Positions 1 through 7,203 of a DNA stretch of 23,262 nucleotides are shown one piece after another. A model generated the notes under the pieces. It had not been told where the DNA came from. It ran no database searches and saw only the letters and a list, made by a program, of their open reading frames with translations. Origin of the DNA: Vicinamibacteria bacterium (GTDB lineage Bacteria; Acidobacteriota; Vicinamibacteria; Fen-336; JAGNNV01); NCBI GenBank assembly GCA_016650185.1, contig JAENWE010000044.1, forward strand, positions 1-23,262, written 5' to 3'. Made by a program: the position numbers and the translations under genes. How positions within the stretch are numbered: position 1 is the stretch's first letter; each line of letters begins with the position of its first letter.

Positions 1-232
1 CCCGCTCCAACACCATGGTCACGCACGGGCCCGAGGCCATGAACGCCACCAGCTCGCCGAAGAACGGGCGCGCTGCGTGAACATGATAGAAGCCCTCGGC
101 CTCTTTGGTGGTGAGGTGACGCATGCGGAGGGCGTTGATGCGGAAGCCCGCCTTCTCGATCCGGGAAAGAACGGCTCCCGCGTTCCCCGCTTTGACCGCG
201 TCTGGCTTGATGATCGAAAACGTCTTCTCCAT
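1..232 (-). CDS. ndk: Nucleoside diphosphate kinase (partial, 3' end outside window)
   Basis: Transfers the gamma-phosphate from ATP to NDPs in the cytoplasm. Only the first 77 codons lie in the window. The N-terminus reads MEKTFSIIKPDAVK, the family's opening strand with the nucleotide-binding lysine (K9). It is followed by the RPFFGEL and FMASGP segments that form the Kpn-loop side of the active site. The catalytic histidine (about residue 115-118 in the family) lies beyond the window edge and cannot be checked. The ATG is preceded by a purine-rich GGAAAGG. The gene starts 25 bp after sucD stops, on the same strand, so it is probably the last gene seen of a sucC-sucD-ndk transcript. This pairing makes sense because succinyl-CoA synthetase and Ndk handle the same nucleoside triphosphates. 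Confidence 0.93.
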   Translation of the reverse strand, partial: MEKTFSIIKPDAVKAGNAGAVLSRIEKAGFRINALRMRHLTTKEAEGFYHVHAARPFFGELVAFMASGPCVTMVLER

Positions 233-257
233 GTCCTGCCTTTCCATAGCCCCTTCG

Positions 258-1133
258 TTACTTTTTCCCTAGAACCTTGGCCACCATCCGGCCCATGTCC
301 GCTGGCGACTTGACCACATGAATTCCCGCGGCGCGCATGGCCTTCATCTTCTCTTCGGCGGTGCCCTTGCCTCCCGAAATGATGGCGCCGGCGTGGCCCA
401 TCCGGCGTCCTTCGGGCGCCGTCTGTCCGGCGATGAAGCCGATGACCGGCTTCTTCACATGCGCTTTCACATAGGCGGCAGCGTCCTCTTCGGCCGAACC
501 GCCGATCTCGCCGATCATGATGATCGCCTTGGTCGCTCGGTCCTTGTTGAAGAGTTCTAGGGCCATGCGGTGGTTGGTCCCGATGATGGGGTCGCCCCCG
601 ATTCCAATGCAGGTGGACTGGCCGATGCCCAGCGCGGTCAGCTGCCCGACCGCTTCGTAGGTCAGGGTGCCGCTCCGGCTCACCACACCCACGGACCCGC
701 CCATGTGAATGTGTCCGGGCATGATCCCGATCTTGCACTTCTCGCCAGGAGAGATGATGCCGGGGCAATTCGGGCCGATGAGGCGGGTTTTGCGACCCTT
801 GAGAAACGTGGAGGCGCGCATCATGTCAAGCACCGGAACGCCCTCGGTGATGCAGACGGTCAGGTCGAGGTCCGCATCACCCGCTTCCATGATGGCATCG
901 GCGGCGCCGGGAGGCGGAACGAAGATCACCGAGCAGTTGGCGCCCGTCTTCCGCACCGCCTCTTGAACAGTGTTGAACATCGGAAACCCTTCAAGGGTGG
1001 TCCCGCCCTTGCCCGGCGTGATCCCACCGACGATGTTGGTGCCATACTCGCGGCAGGCCATGGCGTGGAACGTCCCGTGCTTGCCCATGCCCTGCACGAT
1101 CACGCGCGTGTTTCGGTCCACGAGAACGCTCAT
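258..1133 (-). CDS. sucD: Succinyl-CoA synthetase (succinate-CoA ligase) alpha subunit
   Basis: TCA-cycle enzyme; with SucC it converts succinyl-CoA + NDP + Pi to succinate + CoA + NTP. The 291 aa match the usual length. Visible are the N-terminal CoA-binding Rossmann domain with YGTNIVGGITPGKGG (residues 30-44), the ligase segment from GPNCPGIISPGE (120-131), and the phospho-histidine motif GHAGAIISGGKG with H247 as the phosphorylated residue. The CoA phosphate loop reads QGMGKHGTFH, one residue shorter than the usual QG-x-TG-xx-G-x-FH pattern. The ATG overlaps the sucC stop codon as ATGA, indicating translational coupling and equal subunit production. Identity is certain; only the meaning of the shortened loop is open. 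Confidence 0.97.
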   Translation of the reverse strand: MSVLVDRNTRVIVQGMGKHGTFHAMACREYGTNIVGGITPGKGGTTLEGFPMFNTVQEAVRKTGANCSVIFVPPPGAADAIMEAGDADLDLTVCITEGVPVLDMMRASTFLKGRKTRLIGPNCPGIISPGEKCKIGIMPGHIHMGGSVGVVSRSGTLTYEAVGQLTALGIGQSTCIGIGGDPIIGTNHRMALELFNKDRATKAIIMIGEIGGSAEEDAAAYVKAHVKKPVIGFIAGQTAPEGRRMGHAGAIISGGKGTAEEKMKAMRAAGIHVVKSPADMGRMVAKVLGKK

Positions 1134-2359
1134 GAGCGGCCTCCCTTCGCCGGCGCCTTGACTTTCGAGGCGGGTTTGCTCTTGGAGGGGGTTCCCGAAA
1201 CCGAGGCGACCACTTTCTTGGCCGCCAACATCATGTTGTCGGCGGTCTGGAACGCAAATCCGGAATTGAGGAGCATCTGTTTTCCCAACTCCTCCTTGTT
1301 GCCCTTCATTCGGACCACGATCGGAATCTTGACTCCAAGATCGCGAACCGCGGCAATGACTCCCTCGGCCAGCACATCGCAGCGGAGGATGCCTCCGAAG
1401 ATGTTGATGAAGACGGCCTTCACGTCTTTGTCGGCCATCAGAATGCGAAAGGCGTTCTTGATCTGGTCGGCGTTGGCGCCGCCTCCAACATCGAGGAAGT
1501 TCGCGGGGGATCCGCCCGCCAGCTTGATGATGTCCATGGTGGCCATGGCGAGCCCGGCCCCATTCACCATGCAGCCCACATTGCCGCCCGGAAGCTTGAT
1601 GTAGTTGAGCGAGTGCTTCGAGGCTTCGACCTCGAGCGGCTCTTCTTCGTCAAGATCGCGATAGCCGCGGAGGTCGGGATGCCGATCGAGGGCGTTGTCG
1701 TCGAAATTGATTTTGGCGTCGAGAGCGAAAAGGACGCCATTGGCGGTGAGCATCCAGGGGTTGATTTCGAGCAGGGAGGAGTCTGTCTTCTCGAAGGCCT
1801 CGTAGAGCGCCCGGATGAACTGCACCGCCTGACCGACCACGGCATTCGGCAGGCCCAGACCGAAAGCGATCTGCCGAGCCTGGAAGGCCTGGAAACCCAC
1901 GGTTGGATCCACATACTGCTTCAGAATCGCCTTGGGGTTGGTGGCCGCGATCTCCTCGATGTCCATGCCGCCTTCGGAGGACGCCATGACCACGGGGCGC
2001 TGGGAGTCCCGGTCCATCACGATCGCGAGGTACATCTCCCGCGATCCTTCGAGTTTCATGCCCTGCTCAACCAGGACGCGCTTGACCACCCGGCCCTCCG
2101 GACCGGTCTGATGGGTGACCAGAGTCATGCCCAGCATGTCGTGGGCGATTTCCATCACCTCGTCGCGGGTTCGAGCGAGTTTGACCCCGCCCCCCTTCCC
2201 ACGGCCGCCGGCATGGATCTGCGCCTTCACCACGCACGGGAAACCGAGCCGACTGGCCACCGCCACCGCCTCCTCGGGCGTAAAGGCGGGTTCCCCGTCC
2301 GGCACCTTGACGCCGAACCTCCGTAGGATCGACTTGCCCTGGTATTCGTGGATCTTCAC
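1130..2359 (-). CDS. sucC: Succinyl-CoA synthetase beta subunit (ADP/GDP-forming)
   Basis: Nucleotide-binding subunit of succinyl-CoA synthetase. It has an N-terminal ATP-grasp domain (MKIHEYQGKSILRRFGV; KAQIHAGGRGKGGGVKL around residues 45-61; LLEINPW at 196-202; LDAKINFDDNAL at 213-224) and the C-terminal CoA-ligase domain (VNGAGLAMATMD at 265-276; FLDVGGGA; FINIFGGILRCD at 317-328). The start is a GTG, with GAGG about 9 nt upstream. The protein is 409 aa, about 20 longer than typical SucC, because of a Lys/Ala/Pro/Ser-rich tail after residue about 386. It lies 21 bp downstream of the FKBP gene and overlaps sucD by 4 bp. The nucleotide preference (ATP or GTP) cannot be read with confidence. 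Confidence 0.97.
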   Translation of the reverse strand: MKIHEYQGKSILRRFGVKVPDGEPAFTPEEAVAVASRLGFPCVVKAQIHAGGRGKGGGVKLARTRDEVMEIAHDMLGMTLVTHQTGPEGRVVKRVLVEQGMKLEGSREMYLAIVMDRDSQRPVVMASSEGGMDIEEIAATNPKAILKQYVDPTVGFQAFQARQIAFGLGLPNAVVGQAVQFIRALYEAFEKTDSSLLEINPWMLTANGVLFALDAKINFDDNALDRHPDLRGYRDLDEEEPLEVEASKHSLNYIKLPGGNVGCMVNGAGLAMATMDIIKLAGGSPANFLDVGGGANADQIKNAFRILMADKDVKAVFINIFGGILRCDVLAEGVIAAVRDLGVKIPIVVRMKGNKEELGKQMLLNSGFAFQTADNMMLAAKKVVASVSGTPSKSKPASKVKAPAKGGRS

Positions 2360-2380
2360 GGGGTCAACCTCGATCGAGAA

Positions 2381-3118
2381 TTACTTGATGCTCAGGAGTT
2401 CCACTTCGAAGATGAGTGTGGCCCCCGGCGGGATGGGACCCTGACCCTGATCGCCATACGCGGTGTCGGATGGGCAGGTGAGGCGGGCCTTCTCGCCCAC
2501 CTTCATCTTGGCCACACCCTCGGTCCAGCACGGAATGACGCCGTTCAGGGGAAACTCGACGGGCTGGCCGCGCTGAATCGAGCTGTCGAAGGGCGGGCCG
2601 CCGTCGGTCAGCCTGCCCTCGTAGTGGACCTTGACCGTGCTGGTGGCCTTGGGGGAGGCGCCGCTGCCCGCCTTCAGGGTCAGAATCACCGCGCCCGAGG
2701 CAAGCTTGACCGCACCCGGCTCGGCCTCGGCCTTGGCCAAGAATGGCGCGTCGGCGGCTCTGCGGGCCTGAGCCACGCCGACATTGGCCACGCGAGCCTG
2801 CGCCACCTTGGCCTGAAGAAACGGCTCGATGCGCGGTTGGTAAGCGGCCAGGTCCACCTCGGGCTTCTTCGCCAGACTCGACGCCTCCAGGCCCTTCTGG
2901 AACACCGTGAATTCCTCAGGGGTGAGTTTGAACTGAGTGAAGTTCCCCCCCGCAATGAAACCCATCGCGTAAAGGGTTTTCTGATCATCGGTCATCCCGG
3001 CGACCCCTTGCGGAGAGGGCGAGGCCGAGGCCACGGGCGCGGTGGCCGGCTTGGTACAGGCGGCGAAGGAGAGGGCGCAGGCGGCGAGCGACAGCCGGCG
3101 AAGGAGTGCTGATTTCAA
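2381..3118 (-). CDS. FKBP-type peptidyl-prolyl cis-trans isomerase, probable lipoprotein
   Basis: Catalyses cis-trans isomerisation of prolyl bonds and probably acts as a periplasmic folding factor, like Mip or FkpA. I chose a TTG start at 3118 because it has GAGGA 7 nt upstream and gives a clean signal sequence: KSALLRRLSLAACALSFAAC, with a lipobox-like cysteine at residue 21. An in-frame ATG at 3205 would add a Ser/Pro/Gln-rich leader without a ribosome-binding site. An Ala/Pro spacer is followed by an FKBP_N-like helical part (MTDDQKTLYAMGFIAGG) and the FKBP_C domain (VKVHYEGRLTDG, FDSSIQRG, VIPCWTEGV, CPSDTAYGDQG, IPPGATLIFEVELL). The GGPPFDSS loop appears one residue longer than the usual DGxxFDSS. 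Sitting 21 bp before sucC, it may be cotranscribed, with no obvious functional link. Confidence 0.88.
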   Translation of the reverse strand: MKSALLRRLSLAACALSFAACTKPATAPVASASPSPQGVAGMTDDQKTLYAMGFIAGGNFTQFKLTPEEFTVFQKGLEASSLAKKPEVDLAAYQPRIEPFLQAKVAQARVANVGVAQARRAADAPFLAKAEAEPGAVKLASGAVILTLKAGSGASPKATSTVKVHYEGRLTDGGPPFDSSIQRGQPVEFPLNGVIPCWTEGVAKMKVGEKARLTCPSDTAYGDQGQGPIPPGATLIFEVELLSIK

Positions 3119-3214
3119 GAAGGAATCCTCGGAAGTAGGGAGAAGCTCAGGGCGCTGCGGTTGTTGCGACGGAGCGCGCGAAGAGTGAGTTGAGCCGCGA
3201 AGCATACCGCGGGA

Positions 3215-4513
3215 CTACATTTTTTCGATCTTCACCTTGGCCACCCGGTTTCGCTCCACGTCCACCACGGTGAGCCGGTACCCTTCGACTCCCACCGTCT
3301 CTCCACCCTTCGGCACCGAGCCGAGACGTTCCAGAATGAATCCTCCCACGGTCTCGGCGTCGATTTCCACCGGGATGGGGATCGCATACGACTCCCGAAG
3401 AAGGCTGTTGGAAACTGTGCCCTCGACCACCAGACCGCCGCCTTTCAGGCGTTCGATGGCCTTTTCCTCGCCCTCATCGTATTCGTCGCGGATCTCCCCC
3501 ACGATCTCTTCCACCAGATCTTCAAGGGTGGCGATGCCCACGACGCTGCCGTGTTCGTTGATGACCAGAGCCAGGTGGGATCGCTTCTTCTGGAGTTCAC
3601 GCAAAAGGTCTCCGACGTTTTTGCTGTCGGGGACCACGTGCACGACGTGGAGACGAGCTCGAAGGTCTACCACTTCGGAGCGTTCGAGCGAAGCCAGAAC
3701 ATCCTTCACGTAGAGAATCCCGATGGGGTTGTCAAAGGTGCCTTCGTAGATCGGCACTCTGGAAAACCCGGCTTCGACGATCCTTTTCACCGCCGCGCTC
3801 GGCTCCGTGGCCACGTCCAGAGCGAAGGCTTTGGTGCGTGGGATCATCACGCTCTTCACCGGCATGTCACGAAACTTGAAAACGCCCTCCAGCAGGCTGG
3901 CATCACTCTGGGACAAAACCCCCTGAAGGCGGCCTTCGGCCACCAGATGCTCTATTTCCTCGGCGGAAACGAGCCCCTCTCGCATCGGCCCCTTGAGGCC
4001 AAACAGACGGAGAATCAGGCGGGTGGATTCGGTCACCAGCCTTAGGGGTACCCGGCTCATTCTCGCCATCACCGAGATGGGTATGGCGACGGCCGAAGCA
4101 ATAGGCGCCGCGAACCTCAGGGCCAGAGCCTTGGGCACCAGTTCGCCCAAAACCATCTCAACGTAGACAATAACCAAGGCCACCATGGCGCTCGCGGTCA
4201 CCGCGGCGGGCGCCCATAGGGGCAAACCTGGGATGTGTTCCAGCCATGGCTCGACATGCCGGCTCGCGATCCACCCGCCACAAACCCCGGCCAGGGTGCC
4301 GCAGACGGTGACCCCGATCTGAACCGTGGCCATGAAACGCTCAGGCTCGGCCCGGAGAGCCTCGGCAAGGCGTGCTCCCCGGCTCCCCTCCTCAGCCCTC
4401 TTGCGCAGCGCGGCTTTCCGAGCGGATATCAGCGCGATCTCGGATCCCGAGAAGAAACCGTTCCCGAGAAGCAGGAAGAAAATCGCCCCGAGGATCAGGG
4501 CTAGATCAGACAT
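3215..4513 (-). CDS. HlyC/CorC (CNNM-like) family membrane protein with CBS domains
   Basis: Inner-membrane protein of the DUF21-CBS-CorC_HlyC architecture, 432 aa, a normal length. Members are linked to Mg2+/Co2+ homeostasis and export; the older 'hemolysin' label is not a functional claim. The N-terminal DUF21 domain (residues about 1-190) has a first membrane segment with the FFSGSEIALISARK motif and further hydrophobic helices including VCGTLAGVCGGWIA and ALVIVYVEMVLGELVPKALAL. A CBS pair covers about 205-330 (VMIPRTKAFALDV; LALVINEHGSVVGIATLEDLVEEIVGEI). The C-terminal CorC_HlyC domain (about 345-432) has EGTVSNSLLRE, ETVGGFILERLG and VAKVKIEKM. No strong ribosome-binding site is seen before the ATG. 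It is the first gene of the corC-fkbp-sucCD-ndk run, after a 58-bp spacer that contains a C8 tract. Confidence 0.92.
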   Translation of the reverse strand: MSDLALILGAIFFLLLGNGFFSGSEIALISARKAALRKRAEEGSRGARLAEALRAEPERFMATVQIGVTVCGTLAGVCGGWIASRHVEPWLEHIPGLPLWAPAAVTASAMVALVIVYVEMVLGELVPKALALRFAAPIASAVAIPISVMARMSRVPLRLVTESTRLILRLFGLKGPMREGLVSAEEIEHLVAEGRLQGVLSQSDASLLEGVFKFRDMPVKSVMIPRTKAFALDVATEPSAAVKRIVEAGFSRVPIYEGTFDNPIGILYVKDVLASLERSEVVDLRARLHVVHVVPDSKNVGDLLRELQKKRSHLALVINEHGSVVGIATLEDLVEEIVGEIRDEYDEGEEKAIERLKGGGLVVEGTVSNSLLRESYAIPIPVEIDAETVGGFILERLGSVPKGGETVGVEGYRLTVVDVERNRVAKVKIEKM

Positions 4514-4546
4514 TGGACCAGCGAGTTTAGCGGGAATTTAGCCTGA

Positions 4547-4554
4547 CCCCCCCC
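4547..4554. repeat. Homopolymeric C8 tract in the 58-bp spacer upstream of the CorC-like gene
   Basis: Eight consecutive C residues lie 34-41 bp upstream of the CorC-like start codon and 18 bp beyond the methyltransferase stop. On the minus strand this G8 run could fall in the promoter or leader of the CorC-like gene. The rest of the 4514-4571 spacer shows no clear terminator or promoter. Eight is short for a phase-variable tract in GC-rich DNA, so it may be chance. Confidence 0.5.
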
Positions 4555-4571
4555 AGGAGTTCCTTCCTTCC

Positions 4572-5276
4572 TCACCTGTCGCTCCCGCGGCCTGAACGCG
4601 AGGTTCGGGCTACCGTTTGGGCACCCGACTTCACAAAGAAGCCGAAGGTGTGGTTGGTGTAGGTGTGGGTTTTGATGACGGGCTCCCCCAATCCAGCCGG
4701 GGTGGTCGGTCGCAAGGCCTCAAGAGCGTGGATCTCTTCGATGGGGATCGGGAGTTTCTCCGGAACATCGTCCCAACCGAGCAGAAGGACGCCGCCCTCG
4801 GAGAGTGCCCGCGCGCAGGCTTCGATCGATCTCTCGATCTGGACGGGCTCGTTCAGACCCCAACCGATCACTCCGTTGCAGACGATGAGGTCGAGCGACC
4901 CCGCCGGGAAGGATCGTTCCAAGTCGGCCAGGGAGCCCACGATATGGCGGCGAGCGCCGTGGCGGGCGCGGGCAGGATCGATCTCCAGGGTGGCGTATTC
5001 GCGACCCCTCGACTCGAACAAGTCCGAGACGTGCTCCGTGTACCAGTCGCAGCCCACGAAGAGAACACGAGCATAGCGGTCGTTCTCCGCGAGTCTGGGC
5101 AGGATCTCCTCATCGAGCAGGCGTCGATCCTTCGCCCGGTGCCGGGGCTTGAAACCGAAGAGCCTCGCCGCCGCCCGGAGCAGAGAGTAGCCCACAATGT
5201 CCCTGGCCTTGTGAATCCTGCGCGCGGTTCGGCTCACGTATCCCTCGGGCGGTGACGCGGAGACTTGCCCACTCAT
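4572..5276 (-). CDS. Class I SAM-dependent methyltransferase
   Basis: 234 aa with a Rossmann-type methyltransferase core. Motif I is VLFVGCDWYTEHVSDLF (residues 71-87), motif II is YATLEIDP (94-101, with the acidic residue that binds the ribose of SAM), and motif IV is DLIVCNGVIGWG (129-140). A strand-loop after ALSEGGVLLLGWDDV corresponds to motif VI. The first glycines of motif I are replaced (VGCDW instead of the usual GxGxG), as happens in several sugar and small-molecule methyltransferase families. The basic N-terminal 50 residues could lie along the membrane surface but contain no transmembrane helix. Its ATG overlaps the stop of the upstream GT-C-like gene as ATGA, so the two proteins are probably made together. 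The substrate is unknown; a lipid-linked or exported glycan is a plausible inference from context. Confidence 0.8.
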   Translation of the reverse strand: MSGQVSASPPEGYVSRTARRIHKARDIVGYSLLRAAARLFGFKPRHRAKDRRLLDEEILPRLAENDRYARVLFVGCDWYTEHVSDLFESRGREYATLEIDPARARHGARRHIVGSLADLERSFPAGSLDLIVCNGVIGWGLNEPVQIERSIEACARALSEGGVLLLGWDDVPEKLPIPIEEIHALEALRPTTPAGLGEPVIKTHTYTNHTFGFFVKSGAQTVARTSRSGRGSDR

Positions 5277-7183
5277 GAACGGGGTCGAGGGCTGACGTGC
5301 AGGGCCAGGCGCACCATGGTGTGCTCGGCATCGTCCGAGGACTTGACCCCTCGCGATCTCACCCGAACGCTGTAGACGAAAGAGTCGTAATACATGACAT
5401 AGTGCCCTGGGAAAACCCTGAAGGTGACCGAACCCGTGGCCGCCACCAGGGCCCGCTGAGGAGCGCCGCCGGCCTCGATCTCAACATCATCGCCGCTCCG
5501 GGCGCCGAAGAGCGTGACCTCGATCCAATCCACCGGCTCATTGGCGCGCAACAGCACCTCGGTGCTCTCACCCCGCCGCACCGAGAAGCCCTCCATCGGC
5601 TCGCCGTCCTTCCGGGTCATGTTCGGAATCGGCTCTCGACCCGAGGTGCCGTCATCCGGGAAGTAGAGCCAGTAGCCATGCTGGGCGCCGGGGCGGTGGA
5701 GGGGCGGATCGCCCTCGACATCCTCGAAGGGCTGTTTTTTTCTCCAGGCATCCGTGCAGAACGACAAATCGTTCAGCATGGCTCGTTCGGCTCGAAGCAG
5801 AGTGAGAGGTCCGCCCGGATAGCTCGCCAGAAGCGCTGGCCTCAGCGAATGCTCGACCGGCTGAAGCCAGGCCGGAAGAAGGAAGAGGGTGCTGATTGCG
5901 GCGCCGAGCAAGGCAATCAACGCTTCGCGACCGCGGGGGAGGAAGAAAGGGGCAAGAGGAAGGGCGGCCATGAAATACCGATTCCCCAAGGTACCTCCGC
6001 CACCGTACCAGTTGGTGGGGCCGGGGAGGATGCGAATGCTGACCAGATAGAACAACAGGAGCGCTGAGACCGCGAACCAACCCTCCTTCCCCCGCGGACC
6101 GAGCAGGAGAAAGGCCAGGAGCGCCAGAAAGGCGGGAGCGAAATACGGGAGCATGCCGGCGTAGCGCCCAATCCAGAAATCCGCGAGATTGGCGGCGAAC
6201 ATCTGATTCAACTCGACGCCGGCCTGCACGATGCCGGCCCCTCGCGTGGCCTCTTCCCCTTCCTCGAGCGGCCCGAGCTTCATGGTGGTCATCCACTCAC
6301 CGCTGTTGCCAAAGGTGACGTCCTTCAGCTCCGCCCGATCGAAGGGGAACTCTGATCCGAAGGTCTTCCGTTCGCCGCCCTGGTAGTTCCACTCCCCGGT
6401 CACCAGAGTGTTCACACCGAACAGGGCCACCGCGCAGCCGATCATCACGGCCCCGCGGCGGAGTACCTCGACCAGCCTCTTCAGGGCGGGAACCGCGCTC
6501 TCAAAAAGCGGAGCGAGTCCGAGCGGCGCGGCGATCAGTATCTGTGTCGGCTTGGTGTAGGCCGCAAGTCCGAAGAGGACGGCGGAGAGCATGGGACGGT
6601 CGCGGCGCCAGGCCAGCAGGCCCAGGGACACGAGCGCCAGGTTCAAGAGTTCGGGCTGGATCCAGAAGACGTAGATCGGCGCGATGGTGGCCAGAATGAG
6701 CGCGGCCGAGCTGAACACGGCCCGACCTTCGGTGGTACGTCTGCTCAGTTCAAAGTACGCACAGAGCCAGGCCACGAGGAGGCAAAGCGCATTGAAGGCC
6801 AGAAAGCCACGGCTCCCCATCAGCGCGATGAAGGGAGCGGCCATGACCGGGTACGTCATGGCCTTGCCGAAGTAGATCTTCCTTCGATGCTCAGGCACCC
6901 GTTTGACCCAGGGGAGCGCGCCGTCCAGTTCCAGTCCGCCGGAGGCCCGCTTCAGGAAGATACCGCTGGGCCCGTCCGGATATTCCCGTCGCACCCGCGC
7001 GAGGTCGGCCGCGGTGTATTCAAGATCGAAGTCGCCGACCAGGCTCCAGCCCATGCTGTAGTAGGTGGCGCCGTCTGAGAAGAAATGACCTTGGGAAAGG
7101 CGGGCGGGATCGCTCGTGGCGCACAGGCCCAAGAGGACAACCGCGGCGAGAGCCATGACCAGACGCGGAAAGAGTCGGGTCAT
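5273..7183 (-). CDS. Large polytopic membrane protein, GT-C glycosyltransferase-like
   Basis: 636 aa with about ten hydrophobic segments (for example residues 7-24, APFIALMGSRGFLAFNALCL, AALILATIAPIYVFW, FAPAFLALLAFLLLG, FAVSALLLFYLVSI). A C-terminal, probably extracytoplasmic beta-rich domain covers about residues 480-636. The first membrane helix is followed by a long external loop starting FFSDGATYYSMGWSLVGDFD. An acidic residue in this position is typical of GT-C enzymes (PMT/ArnT type) that use polyprenyl-phosphate sugars. No family is recognised with certainty, and the D at SDG is only a candidate catalytic residue. It begins 20 bp after the MATE gene stops and overlaps the methyltransferase gene by 4 bp. 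It could equally be a membrane protein of another class. Confidence 0.65.
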   Translation of the reverse strand: MTRLFPRLVMALAAVVLLGLCATSDPARLSQGHFFSDGATYYSMGWSLVGDFDLEYTAADLARVRREYPDGPSGIFLKRASGGLELDGALPWVKRVPEHRRKIYFGKAMTYPVMAAPFIALMGSRGFLAFNALCLLVAWLCAYFELSRRTTEGRAVFSSAALILATIAPIYVFWIQPELLNLALVSLGLLAWRRDRPMLSAVLFGLAAYTKPTQILIAAPLGLAPLFESAVPALKRLVEVLRRGAVMIGCAVALFGVNTLVTGEWNYQGGERKTFGSEFPFDRAELKDVTFGNSGEWMTTMKLGPLEEGEEATRGAGIVQAGVELNQMFAANLADFWIGRYAGMLPYFAPAFLALLAFLLLGPRGKEGWFAVSALLLFYLVSIRILPGPTNWYGGGGTLGNRYFMAALPLAPFFLPRGREALIALLGAAISTLFLLPAWLQPVEHSLRPALLASYPGGPLTLLRAERAMLNDLSFCTDAWRKKQPFEDVEGDPPLHRPGAQHGYWLYFPDDGTSGREPIPNMTRKDGEPMEGFSVRRGESTEVLLRANEPVDWIEVTLFGARSGDDVEIEAGGAPQRALVAATGSVTFRVFPGHYVMYYDSFVYSVRVRSRGVKSSDDAEHTMVRLALHVSPRPRS

Positions 7184-7203
7184 CTAGCAGTGTCCCGTAA
7201 CGG

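Noticed and set aside
570..1604. Long plus-strand open frame (344 codons) across sucD/sucC
   Set aside because: It is antisense to two unmistakable housekeeping genes, has no recognisable domain, and follows from high third-position GC.
4547..4554. C8 tract before the CorC-like gene as a phase-variable promoter element
   Set aside because: Too short to be convincing and no promoter boxes flank it; kept only as a described repeat.
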